From Symbiodinium natans (Eukaryota; Sar; Dinophyceae; Suessiales; Symbiodiniaceae), in contig CAJNDS010000335.1 of the NCBI GenBank assembly GCA_905221605.1, positions 177,501 to 241,500 on the forward strand: DNA of 64,000 nucleotides, written 5' to 3'. The translations under genes were made by a program, and so were the position numbers. Of this stretch, positions 1 through 11,076 are shown in pieces (position 1 is the stretch's first letter; each line of letters begins with the position of its first letter). The notes below the pieces were generated by a model, which had not been told where the DNA came from, did not search any database, and saw nothing but the letters and a program-made list of their open reading frames with translations.

Positions 1-504
1 GGGCATCATCCTGTACATGTATGTAGGTACACACATATATATATATATGTATATGTATGTGTGCATGCAGTTTTTATTGAGATGGTTTGGGATTCAGGCG
101 CTTGGGTTGTAGCCAAGCCCCCAACAGCAGAGTGCATCCTCCCTGTTCGCCAGGTTCTGAAATCTTCCTCAAATAGTGAATGACCTTAGGTACTGTCCTC
201 GCCCTGTCACAGTCTATCCTAGGCATAGTATTAGGGCCGCTATGTATCTTTATTATACTTATTGTCCAACTGTTACAGAGTGGGGGCATCACCCAGACCG
301 ACCCCTGACATCTCCCCAAGATAATATTATGTGTGCAACCAATGTCGAAGAGGTTGAGAAAGCCTTAGGTGAAATTCATGTTCCCCACTTTCCATCCCCT
401 TTGATTCCGCCATGAGCAGATGCAATGGCCGACTGGCAAGATCAGCAGGCCTAACCGGTAAGTCCGAGGCGGAAACCAAGATAGCAAATCTACATCCAGC
501 TAAT

Positions 505-736
505 GCCCTAAACCCTAAACCCTAAACCCTAAACCCTAAACCCTAAACCCTAAACCCTCTCTACCTATATATATTTAAACCTTAATGGGGTCGTTGACCT
601 TTTTTGTCCCTGAACGTGGTTCCTAAATCCTAAATCCTAAATCCTAAATCCTAAATCCTAAATCCTAAATCCTAAATCCTAAATCCTAAATCCTAAATCC
701 TAAATCCTAAATCCTAAATCCTAAATCCTAAATCCT
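505..736. repeat. Telomere-type array and CCTAAAT variant array
   Basis: A CCCTAAA array (about 505-557) is followed by a short spacer and then about sixteen near-perfect copies of CCTAAAT (about 624-736). The second array is a homogenised single-base variant of the telomere unit. The flanking 1-500 holds no gene that I can support. Confidence 0.9.
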
Positions 737-1075
737 AGTATGGGCTGTCCCGGGGCCCCCCCGGGACGGGTTGTCCCGGGTGCTTTTTGAAGCCTTCTGA
801 GGGGCTTTTTAAAGCTATTTGAAGGGCCCCGAAACCGTCGATTTCAGTACTAAAAAACGGCGTTTTTCCTTGCGGGAGCAGCAAATCCCGGGTTTCCCCC
901 CTTTTCGGTGGCTTTTTGAAAACCTTCGGTTTCAGTACGAAAAAAACCAACAGTTTTCGTTGCGGGAGTAGGAAGGATTTAGGGTTCGGGGACTTGGGCA
1001 ATAGGAAGTGAAATGGTAGGTAGGGTTGCCAGATGAAAGGGATTCTGGGTGGGTGGGGTGATGCCAAACACCCTT
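737..1075. other. Unique stretch with a short direct repeat
   Basis: This GC-rich stretch contains two related segments at about 831-874 and 931-974, each with TTTCAGTAC followed by an A run, a T run and TTGCGGGAG. No convincing coding frame is seen. It lies downstream of the last exon that I can place in the leucine-rich-repeat gene. Confidence 0.4.
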
Positions 1076-1202
1076 AGTGAATGCTTGGATCAGAGATGCT
1101 GAACCCTAAACCCTGAACCCTGAACCCTAAACCCTAAACCCAGGGTTCAGTGCAGGAAAGCGCTTTTTTAGGCTCGCGCCTACTTCCCAGACCCGGTCGC
1201 AC

Positions 1203-1229
1203 CTTGCAGAGGTCGTTTCCGGACAGGTC
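1203..1229 (-). CDS. Exon e of a leucine-rich-repeat gene
   Basis: Minus-strand reading DLSGNDLCK, with an AG|G acceptor and a GT donor. It continues LPKLTIL from the exon at 2534-2570 in the same phase, giving the classic LxxLxxLDLSGN leucine-rich-repeat pattern. The rest of the gene below 1203 was not recognised. Confidence 0.6.
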
Positions 1230-2533
1230 CTGCGTACTCTCTCGGGAAGGAAGTGAACTCATCTGTTTAGGGTTTAGGGTTTAGGGCTTTGCGGACCAAA
1301 AGCAAAACAATAAAACCCTAAGGATGTAGCTTTCAGCTGCGTGTCCTTGAAAGGCTCCCCGACTCAAACTGGGGCCCTACAGAATAGCAACCTGGCCATT
1401 TTTGTTTAGGGGTTTATGGGTTTAGGGGTTTAGGGTTTAGGGACGTTGATGGCTTTCGTTCCCTTCGGAGTTGCATTCGGGTGGTAGGGGGCTGTTTGTA
1501 GGAGCCCCTTCGGGGCTGCCTGTTGTTTGGTGTGGGAGTTTGCTTGGCTTTTATAGGAGTTCGACAGGGTCTCTCGTAGAATGTTTTTTTTGGGGGAGGG
1601 GGTATATATTAAAGGATTAGGGGACTTAGTGGTTTTTGTGATAAGTAAGGCACCTTCTACGTATAACTACGTATAAGCGCAATTCTGGTACTTGCAACTC
1701 TGCTTGCTACAGTGCTCCGATCCCGTGAGCCTCCAAGCTATCTTCTCAATTCGAGAATTATTTTTGAACTAAGACTCCAAGGGGGTTTAGGGTTTAGGTG
1801 GTTTAGGGACTCAACTGAGGGGCCAGCAGAATTGCATAAATTCATCAACTACGGTAAGCCATAACCCTCTCAAGCCACCAAGCTAAAGCCTCGAGACAAG
1901 CCTTAAGCCTTCAGGCCCTGAAGCCCCGAAAAGCTCCGCATCCGAAAGCCCAAATGCCCTGATGCCCCAAATACCGTAATCCCTGAGCATCAACTTGGAG
2001 GTTTAGGGTTTAGGGTTTAGGGCTAGGGTTTAGGGGTTTATGCGAACTGTCATGCGGACACTCCTGAAGCAAGGGTTTAGGGCTTCTGGGTTCTTGTTAA
2101 CCCGATTCTTCCTGTACGTATAAGCCACTTTTAAGCTGCTTAAGTGCCCTAGGGTGTGTTTTAATTGCAGTTCTAGCCGGGTTCAATTAACGACCCTGAA
2201 CCTGCAAGAAGGCCCTGAACCTCCCAAGAAGACCCTTAAACCATCCGATGACTCCGAAAGAAGCCGGAAAGCTCGAAACAAACACCAAGGCCCTCAACCT
2301 AAGAAATGCACGCCCTCAAGCCCTGCAACCCTGACCCTGCAGGCCCTGAAGCCCTACGCCCCTAAAAACCAAAACCCTGCACCCCAACCCCAAATCCTAA
2401 ACCTATCCAACCCCACAAAACCCCCATAAAAAAACCCTCTAAAGCCCCATAAAGCCCCATAAAGCCCTCGAAACCCTAAACCCTAAACCCTAAACCCTGA
2501 ACCCTAAACCCTAAACCCTAAACCCTAGAGGTC

Positions 2534-2570
2534 CAGGATGGTCAACTTGGGCAGTTGCTTCAGCAAGAGC
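2534..2570 (-). CDS. Exon d of a leucine-rich-repeat gene
   Basis: Minus-strand reading LLLKQLPKLTIL after an AG|G acceptor, with a GA donor. The phase agrees with the exons on both sides, so that NNVIEE, LLLKQLPKLTIL and DLSGNDLCK join into one leucine-rich-repeat unit. Confidence 0.6.
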
Positions 2571-3002
2571 CTGGGAAGAGGGCGTTGAGGTTTAGGGGCT
2601 GTAGGGGGCTCTTGATATGTTTGTGAGGGGTTTAGGGTTTAGGTTGTTAAGGTGTTTAAGGGCTTCTTAAACCCCAAAACCCAAAACGGCATATGGCTTC
2701 TCAAGCGCTGCCGCGGCTGCGCTTAACAACGAGGTCTCTCACCCTAAGAAGAGGGATGCCCTCCTTCGGAGTGAATGATTGTGTTGTCGCTTCGCTGCTT
2801 CAAACATCTAGATCAACGAGTCCCAACCAGACCGCGCGTTGTTAAAGCCCTCAAGGAGCAAGAGGCCCTGCCTCACTCTCCTGCGCTGTAGCTCAATTAG
2901 ATTGCGGAACCGTTTGGCATGCTGATTTGAGACGTAGGTGTTTGATAACGCCTCAGCTCTAAAATCACAAAGCCCAAAACCCACATCTCTCCCTGAAGCG
3001 CA

Positions 3003-3365
3003 GCCCTAAACCCTAAACCCTAAACCCTAAACCCTGAACCCTAAACCCTAAATCCTAAGCCCTAAACCCTAAACCCTAAACCCTAACCCTAAACCCTACA
3101 GGCAGAGGCTCTAAGGTCATCGGCCTGGGCACGTCTCTACTGGAAGGCCTGACTCTCCAGTCCTCTAGGTCCCAAAGCCTGCTTTGAAGCGCATGGCCCT
3201 TGCGCTTAGGGTTTAGGGTTTAGGGTTTAGGGTTTAGGGTTTAGGGTTTAGGGTTTAGGGTTTAGGGTTTAGGGTTTAGGGTTTAGGGTTTAGGGTTTCG
3301 GGTTTCGGGTTTTAGGGTTTCGGGTTTAGGGTTTAGGGTTTAGGGTTGAGGGTTGAGGGTTTAGG
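3003..3365. repeat. Opposed telomere-type arrays
   Basis: CCCTAAA units (about 3003-3095) and TTTAGGG units (about 3207-3365) face each other across about 110 bases of unique sequence. The second array drifts to TTTCGGG and TTGAGGG at its end. I found no exon that I trust in the spacer. Confidence 0.9.
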
Positions 3366-4349
3366 GCTCAGTCTTTGGGCTATTTCAGGCTTGACGATGC
3401 TGCGCTTCCCATTCCCCTACACCTAAAGCCCAAAGACATCGAAGCTCCGAACTCCCGACCCCGAACGTGCTACTTCTAGCTGTGGTTTGGGACTGAAAGG
3501 CATCCCAAGTAATATCCATAAACACATACATATATGTGTACTCCTACAAAACCAGCAACCCGAAGCCCTAAAGATCAAAATCCGTTCTAAAACAGCCAAT
3601 CTATGGGCCTTGAGAATTAGAATTAGGGTTTTGGGGGGATGTTATAGTAGAAGTAGCTGAAAAACAACTGAAGCTCGCTGTCAAGGTGCACTGATCGTAG
3701 CTCCTGCATGGCGGAATGTGCAGGGCATGCCAGCCCTTGGGGTTTAGGGTTCAGGGTTCGGGGTATAGGCGGTATAGGGTTTGGGGTTTCCACTCCCCCC
3801 CGCTCCCCCCCCAACCAAAAGATCCCAAACACCCCAAGACGAGTTTTTGAGTGCTCCTTCACTCCTTCAGAAAACACGTAGGAGTCCTGACACTGTAGGA
3901 ATGCTCCTGGACCTGAAACAAGGTTCCTGATGCGGCGTCGTATTGGAGATTGGATCTTGTTGGCCTATCTCAGATTCTCAACTATTGGCTCATAGCAGCC
4001 CAAATACTCCCCTCTTTCTCCAAGCAAACGCACATAGCAGATAGCTGGAGAGCCAGACACTGTGGGGCTCAGAGGCTTTATGTTGTAGAGCCGTGATAGC
4101 TGAAGCCCTAAGACCGCAAACCCCTCAACAAACACTGACAACCCTGAAAAAACAGAAACCCTAATGAAGACACATGCACACACACACACACACAGACAAC
4201 AAACAACTCTGAACGCATCCAAGCAAGCCCCAAACCCCTCAAAAACCTCATAGCCCGAACCCCCTAACTGCCCTAAACCCTTAACATCCCTTAAGCCTAA
4301 ACCCCCGCCCCACTCCTACAAAAAAATTCGACCGATTCACGTACGGGAC

Positions 4350-4394
4350 TCCTCGATGACATTGTTGCTCAAGTAGAGCTCCATCAAGTTGCGC
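4350..4394 (-). CDS. Exon c of a leucine-rich-repeat gene
   Basis: Minus-strand reading RNLMELYLSNNVIE, an unmistakable leucine-rich-repeat motif (LxELYLSNNxI). It has an AG|G acceptor and a GT donor, with phases matching the exons on either side. The protein resembles LRR proteins of the axonemal LRRC type, but I cannot name it. Confidence 0.65.
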
Positions 4395-5112
4395 CTGACT
4401 TGAGGCTCAGGGGTTGTGCCCTCACAAAGAAGGCCCAACTTAAGCAAAACTCCGGCTCCGTGAGTCACATTCTAGGTGCGCCCATGCTCCAAGTGACTTG
4501 ACTCAAGTCAACAGGGCCTTTGGAAACCGAGGGCGGTATGATTTCAAGCTCGCCCGTCCCTGCAACGTCGGAATTCCCCGACGACGGCGAACATTTTCAA
4601 ATTGTATCTATGAGGTTCTTGCTTTATCAGCAGATACCTACTAGAACTAGGAGTAATCTAGGAATAAACAGAGTGGTCTTTGTAGTTTAGAAGGGTTTAT
4701 AAGGGAACCCCACCCCTCGAAAAAGAAAATAAAGGCCTACTCTGGGTCCTAGCCTAACTGTTGAGGGCTAAACCCCAACATGTAACCAAAACCCCGGCGC
4801 TTCAGCCCTAAGCCTTTTGGCGGAAACCTGGCTTTAAGATGGCTTTGCGCCTCGACCCCTTCACCCTACAAACCAAGAAATCACTTCTTTCGTTCTAGGG
4901 TTCGAGTCTAAGTCAGGGGACGACTACGGGAGGGGGCCTTAGGGGTTCTCTTAGGTAGATAGGGGCTATATAATGTATATACAGGGGCTATATAGTACAG
5001 GGGAATCAGATTCAGTCTCCCTTCTAGGGCCCCTCCCTTATACCCCTTAACAAAAGGTCCAGAAGCCCTAAACGCGAAACCCTAAACCGAAACGGACTGG
5101 GCCCCTGGCAGC

Positions 5113-5147
5113 TGTGCAAAGGTATCCAAGGAGTCGACGAAGTTGTC
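5113..5147 (-). CDS. Exon b of a leucine-rich-repeat gene
   Basis: Minus-strand reading DNFVDSLDTFA after an AG|G acceptor, with a GC donor. It continues the upstream exon (LTKLSQLSLE) in phase 0 to give a standard leucine-rich-repeat core. The join to exon c is in phase but leaves the repeat one residue shorter than usual, so that donor is less certain. Confidence 0.55.
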
Positions 5148-6029
5148 CTGCGAAGCCCTAAACCCCAAACCCTTAAACCCTGAAACCCTTAACCCCTAAA
5201 CCCTAAACCCTAAACCCTAAAGCCCTAAACCCTAAGGCCTAAACCCCCGCCCAGGTACGGGGGTGCGGTGTGGGGGGGGGGTGGCTCTGCTTGGAGGCCG
5301 GGGGTACTGAAAAAGGAACTTCAAGCTGTAGTTGTGATCCCTCGTTTCAGCCCCTTAAGTATCGAGAGCTGTAGTGAGAGCTGGGTCAGAGTTGGGTTCT
5401 AAGTTGTAAGTGAAGTCGCCTCAACCCAAAACTTTCATCCTGTTAGGTGGGCAACCAGAAGCCACAGGAGCAACACTAAACCGCGAAAAGGCCTAGAGTC
5501 CTAGAGGCCCCGAAGTCATGAGCCTCTGAAGCTCACGACCCCTAATCTGTGAGCTCTGTTGTGTACCCAGCTCCCTACTTAAAGGATCAGGGGACTTTAG
5601 CAAGCGGGGTTACAGGTAAGGTAACTGTAGTTACATTTCGATCCGATAAGAACCAGAAGTGAGCGCTCACGAGCGGCCGATTTAGGGGTTCTTTATGGTC
5701 GTAAACGCTCACTTCGGGGACAATCTATCAGACACAGTTCTCTATTGGATTCTCAGGGGATGTCGGGATGGACTGTAACATCTTCATAGGGCTATATGAG
5801 AGTTTCCGACAATAGGGGTGCCCTTTTGGGGGTTTCCGATAATAAGGGCTTGGGGTACATTCGGGGTTCCCCTTTTGGCGACATGTTCATATGGGTAATA
5901 CATGGATTGGCTCAGGGAAAGCAATCCTGCTTTGCCCAGACCAGCACCCCTACAAGTTTGAAGCTTGCCCACTCAGCAGTTCAATAGTGTTTCGACGCCG
6001 CGCCGCAAACCGACCTCGAAACTAGATCA

Positions 6030-6195
6030 GCTCTAAACCCTAAACCCGAAACCGGAACACCCAACACCTGAAAGCCTAAACCCTAAACACTAAAACCCTA
6101 CACCCGAAACCCTACACCCTAAACCCTAAACCCTAAACTCTTAACCCTAAACCCTAAGCCCTAAGCCCTAAACCCTAAACTCTAAACCCTACACG
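6030..6195. repeat. CCCTAAA array, degenerate
   Basis: CCCTAAA units mixed with CCCGAAA, CCCTACA and CCCTAAG variants. They lie directly on the donor side of the LRR-gene exon at 6209-6254, the same arrangement seen around most BBS2 exons. Confidence 0.85.
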
Positions 6196-6208
6196 GCTCA
6201 AAGGGTGC

Positions 6209-6254
6209 CTCCAAAGAAAGCTGGCTGAGCTTGGTGAGCTTCTGCAACTCCAGC
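6209..6254 (-). CDS. Exon a (first recognised) of a leucine-rich-repeat gene
   Basis: Minus-strand reading LELQKLTKLSQLSLE after an AG|G acceptor, with a GC donor. It is the most upstream exon that I can place for a gene lying head-to-tail downstream of BBS2. Its start must lie between here and the BBS2 stop at 8202. A possible further exon near 8030-8080 (ASLRGFRNFVLE) is too weak to call. Confidence 0.55.
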
Positions 6255-6336
6255 CTCGAGTAAGGGGAGGCTCCAAGCATGAACTGAGGACTGGTCCTTT
6301 CGTTGGGGTTCGCTGGGGGTTCGCTGGGGGTTCGTT

Positions 6337-6463
6337 GGGTTTAGGGTTTAGGGTTTAGGGTTTAGGGTTTAGGGTTTAGGGTTTAGGGTTTAGGGTTTAG
6401 GGTTTAGGGTTTAGGGTTTAGGGCTTAGGGCTTCGGGTTTCGGGTTTCGGGTTTAGGGTTTAG
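6337..6463. repeat. TTTAGGG array
   Basis: About a dozen perfect TTTAGGG units followed by CTTAGGG and TTTCGGG variants, on the acceptor side of the exon at 6209-6254. The stretch from about 6480 to 8200 holds further short arrays in both orientations and unique islands, none of which I can assign to a gene with confidence. Confidence 0.9.
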
Positions 6464-8201
6464 GGCGCAAATAGTTAGGTACCAGTGTTCAGGGAAGGAT
6501 GCTTAAACAGCCGTAGTGGACACTTTTCGAAGATGAAGGGTGTTGGAGTCTGTGGATGCAAGAAGAATCTTGGATTCCACGCTGGGGTTAGGGTTCAGGG
6601 TTCAGGGTTTAGGGTTTGGGGCTTAGGGTTTAGGGGGGGCCTTTGGGGCGCGGCCTGGGTTCAGAGTTTAGGGCTCAGGGTTGGGTGCAGTGTGACGAAA
6701 AAAAGCAGAAACCAAACTCTCCAACAGCTCCTGACATGGAGCCCCATTTTGGGGTGTCCTCGTGGTATTTGGGGTGGATACAGAAGTCAAAACAGCCATG
6801 CAACTTCCACTCCAAGAGGCAAAACCCTAAACCCTAAACCCTAAACCCTGAACCCTGAACCCTGAACCCTAAGCCCTAAACCCTAAACCCTAAACCCTGA
6901 ACCCTAAACCCTAAACCCTAAACCCTGAACCCTAAACCCCCACAAACCCGAAGCCCTCCCGACTTCCCGGACGCCCCAAGTGCCCACAATGCAACCCTTT
7001 TTCCTAAGCCCTGAAGCCCCGAAGCCCTAATTTAGGGTTTAGGGTTTAGGGTTTGGGGTTTGGGGTTTAGGGTTTAGGGTTTAGGGTTCAGGGTTTGCAC
7101 CGCTAAAGTCTTGAAGCCCCGAAGCCCTAACTAAGGGTTTAGGGTTCAGGGTTTACACCGCTACAGCCTTGAAACTCTAAGCCCTCCAGCCCGAAACCCT
7201 CTGTTTTTCTCCTGTCTGCGGGGTTGGGTCGGGGCGCTTTTCTCCCAGGCGGCTGGAGCTTCTCTGCGCTTCGAAAGCGGGTTGTGAAGGCTTGGGGCTT
7301 CAGATGCTACGGCCCTTAGGCCGAGAGGGTTCAGGGTTTGGGGTTCAGGGTTTGGGGTTTGGGGTTTTAGGGTTTAGTTTTCAGGTCTCGGCTTCAAGCC
7401 TTGGGGGGTGAGGGTCTTAGGGGTTGAAAGGGATCAGGACTTGGGGGGGTTTCGGCTTAGGGGTTCAGGGTTTGATGGCAACAAAGCAATATGAAGAAGC
7501 CAATTCGAACCACAAAATGGCTAAAGATCAAAGTTGCAGTGGAGAGGCACAAAGCAATCTAAGAACAAAGCGGGAGAGGGTTGAGGAGTCAACCATTTAC
7601 GCTCCCCATGCCCTGAACTTTCATCCACAACATTACCCCTACACCCTAAACCCTAAACCCCTGAGCCGCGTAGGGCCTAAAGCCCAGAAAACCCGGGCAG
7701 AATCCCAACAAAAAACCAGACCCCAGAACCCAAGATACCCTAAACCGTGAACCTTGAAACCCCAACCCCTAAACCCTAAACCCCTAAACCCTACACACGT
7801 AAGCGAAGCTCCGAGGAAGCGCGCAGGAAGCCTCCAGTACCGAAGACTGCAAACAGGCGCGGAGGTGGCCCAGGGTTCAGGGTTCAGGGGTTCAGGGGTC
7901 AAGGGTTCAGGTTTTGGGGTCAGGGTTTGGGGTTCAGGATTTAGGGTTCAGGATGTAGGGTTTAGGGTTCAGGATTTAGGGTTCAGGGCTTAGGCTTTAG
8001 GGTTCAGGGATTAGGGTGGAACACGGCTTCAAGTACGAAGTTCCGGAAGCCCCTCAGGGAAGCCTGGACAGAAGGCTCTAGGTGTTTCCGCGGGTTTAGG
8101 GTTTAGGGTTTAGGGTTTCGGGTTAGGGTTTAGGGTTCAGGGTTCAGGGTTTCTAGGGCTTGGGTCCGGTGTCTGGGCCACTCCCTGCAAACTCATCGGC
8201 C

Positions 8202-8259
8202 TCATCCAGATGCATCGTGGCCAGTGCGGATGATTTGGAAGAGGCCCATGATGTTGTTC
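8202..8259 (-). CDS. BBS2: BBS2 exon 39 (last, with stop)
   Basis: Reads NNIMGLFQIIRTGHDASG then TGA, matching the human C-terminus (SNNINTLFKIMRVG). The acceptor is CCCAG|G. Confidence 0.95.
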
Positions 8260-11042
8260 CTGGGTGCGGAGACACATAAAGCATCAAAAGTGCGACGTAC
8301 CTAGCTTGAAGCAGCGAAGCAGCCCTGAGCCAACTGAGGGAGGGTGGGAGGGCGGAAGAGAAACAAAACAGAAAAACAGATCACGGGGTTTGGTTGCAGT
8401 TGCAGTGCCCAGGGCTTAGAGGGACGCGCTGTTGTCACTAGCCCTAAAGTCCCTAACCCGACCTGAATAGAAGTGGACCCTTGCGGAGCCTAACTGTTGA
8501 TTTCTGATCTGTTAGGTAAGTCATCAGACGTGGTCCCCCCAACACCCTCCCCCTCCCCAAAGAATTGAAGACCAAAAGAAGCAGGTAACCCCAAAACCCC
8601 AAACCCTAGAATTCGGGTTTAGGATGGTCTCGGGTTGAGGGCTAGGTTCCTAGAAGCCCTGGCCCGCGCACGCACATGCTCAGCTCCGCGTCATCTTGTG
8701 GGCCCCTTTCTGTTTCCGGAATACCCCAAAAAGGTACCCCTTCTTCCCTGATGGTTTTAGGGTTTAGGGTTTAGGGTTTAGAAACCCAAACCCTCCATAC
8801 CTTACAGTCCTAGAACCCTAAACTAAACCCTAAGCCCGACACTCCGAAGTCTGAATCGCCACCCGGCCTGCTTAGTCCGTACCCACTCTTTTCTAGGGTG
8901 CCCGGACACAGAACTTCACCCGGCAGTTCACACTTTGCTGGATGGACAATGGGTGGTGCCACTAGCGACGTGGTCGAATTCAGCCCCCTTGCTTGAGCAC
9001 CACGAAAGTGGTGCCGCATAGTTACAAGGGGAACCTCACGATCCGCCTGATGAGAAGACCCGACAGGACTCCCCAAACCCCAAACCCTAAACGCTCAACC
9101 CTGGCCCTAAACCCTAAAACCCTGAGCCTAAAACTCATGTACCCTGAACCCTCAACCCTAAACCTCAACCCTCGACCCTCAACGCTCAACCCTCAACCCT
9201 CAACCCTCAACGCTAAACGCTAAACGCTAAACCCTAAACCCTAAGCCCTATGCCCTAAACCCTAAACCCCAAACCCTAACCCCGAAACCCGAAACCCTAA
9301 ACCCGAAACCCCGAAACCCCGAAACCCCGAAACCCCGAAACCCCGAAACCCTAAACCCGAAACCCGAAACCCTAAACCCTAAACCCTAAACCCTAAACCC
9401 TGCCGGGCGTCTGTTTGATGGCCTGGCGGCAGGCGGCCACCACGCGGCCCTTGGCGTTGCCCATTCGGAGCTTGGCAGCCTTCCTCGTGAAGAGGTTTAG
9501 GGTTTAGGGTTTAGGGTTTAGGGTTCTAGGAGTCCAGGAGTCTAGGAGTTTAAGAGTTTGGGAGTTTAGGAGTTTAGGAGTCTAGGAGTTTAGGAGTTTA
9601 GGCTTTAGGGTGTAGGGTTTAGGGTTTAAGGTTTAGGATTTGGGGTTTGGGGTTTAGGCGTTTAGGAGTTTAGGGTTTAGGCTTTAGGGCGTAGGGTTCC
9701 GGGCTCAGGGACTCAGGAATGAGGGATTCCATTGTTTAACGAGGTCTCAGCGTTGAGGGGCTTTGGGTTTGGATTAGGCGTTTGGGGCTTTCAGGGAGAA
9801 ATCCCGTTTCGGGATGTGGAGTAGGGTTTAAATTTCTTGTACCCCCCCCAAGAGGCCACCAAGTATATACACTCACCAATTTAAAACAGGAACCTTATTA
9901 TATACTCACCAAAAGCAGAAATATATGCCCTGCTTCATGTACACCCTAACTCTTAGAAGCTCTACACACGAGGCCACAAGGGGCTTCCGGACTCTTCGTG
10001 TGGGGGGGGGGGGGAAATCATCCCATGGTAAGCCCCCGACTTGGCTGGTGAGGGTTTAGGGTTTAGGGTTTAGGGTTTAGGGTTTGGGGTAGTCCCAACT
10101 CATTCCCACACCCCTTGGCACCAAAAAGGCAACGCTGAGTTGAGGAAGGGTTGAGGGTCTAAGAGTGTGCAGTGTCTTGCAGGGCTTACGGGGAGTTCAG
10201 TCCTGGGCAAAAACCTGAAAAGGACCTCGTTACTCATGTCTTGGGCCCCTCCCCAAAACCCGAAACAAGGCCCATGTAAGCGCGCAGCTCACGGAGATGA
10301 CCCTAAACCCTAAACCCTAAACCCCAAACCCTAAACCCTAAACCCCAAACCCCAAACCCTAAACCCCAAACCCTAAACCCAGGGTGGTGACTCTTGCGGC
10401 TTAGAGGCTGGATCATCATGTTGACTTCCTTCAGCTGTGCCAAGAGCTGCTGGTGGTTGTTTGCACGCCTTGGGGCTGCAAGAAGGTTCCCAAGTAAGGG
10501 TTTAGGGTTTAGGGTTTAGGGTTCAGGGTTCAAGGTTCAGGGTTTAGGGTTTAGGGCACTACCAAACCGAATACATGATATCCCAGTGTCCTACCGAGTT
10601 TGCACTATACTCACCCTAGAACCTTGATAACAAAATGATGCCGTAGTTCTTCCCTTGGCTTATAAAAACACAAGTCTAAATAAAGTAATTCTAAGGGGGC
10701 CGAAGAGCCCATTTGGTCAGAATAAGTATGGCTTTTTTGGTGGTGGCGGTAGGGGGGGAACCCTAAAGCTTAGCTAGGATGGCCCTTAACACCCTCTGCA
10801 CATATTCCTAGATATGATCCTCTTAAACCCCAATACAGGAAAAATGTCCCAAGGGCCTACCCAGTCAAAAAGCACATAGACTGCCCAAGCGGCTTATTGT
10901 ACTCAGCGATGAGGTCGCTGTTGGTCTGCTGCAGGCCGGAAAACACCTGTGCTTTCTATGCCAGGGTTTAGGGTCTAGGGAGAGACCCGAAACCCTAAAC
11001 CCTAAACTCAAGCGAAGTCTTTACTACAGTCGTCTCTGAACG

Positions 11043-11076
<34 letters not shown>

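Noticed and set aside
2887-2965. A tRNA gene (GTAGCTCAATTAGAT followed by a GGTGTTTGATAACGCC segment)
   Set aside because: The D-stem partner and a proper T-loop are missing and the acceptor stem does not pair; at best a decayed tRNA-derived piece.
3207-3365. A chromosome end (true telomere)
   Set aside because: Arrays are short, degenerate, in both orientations and spread over the whole window between exons, so they are interstitial.
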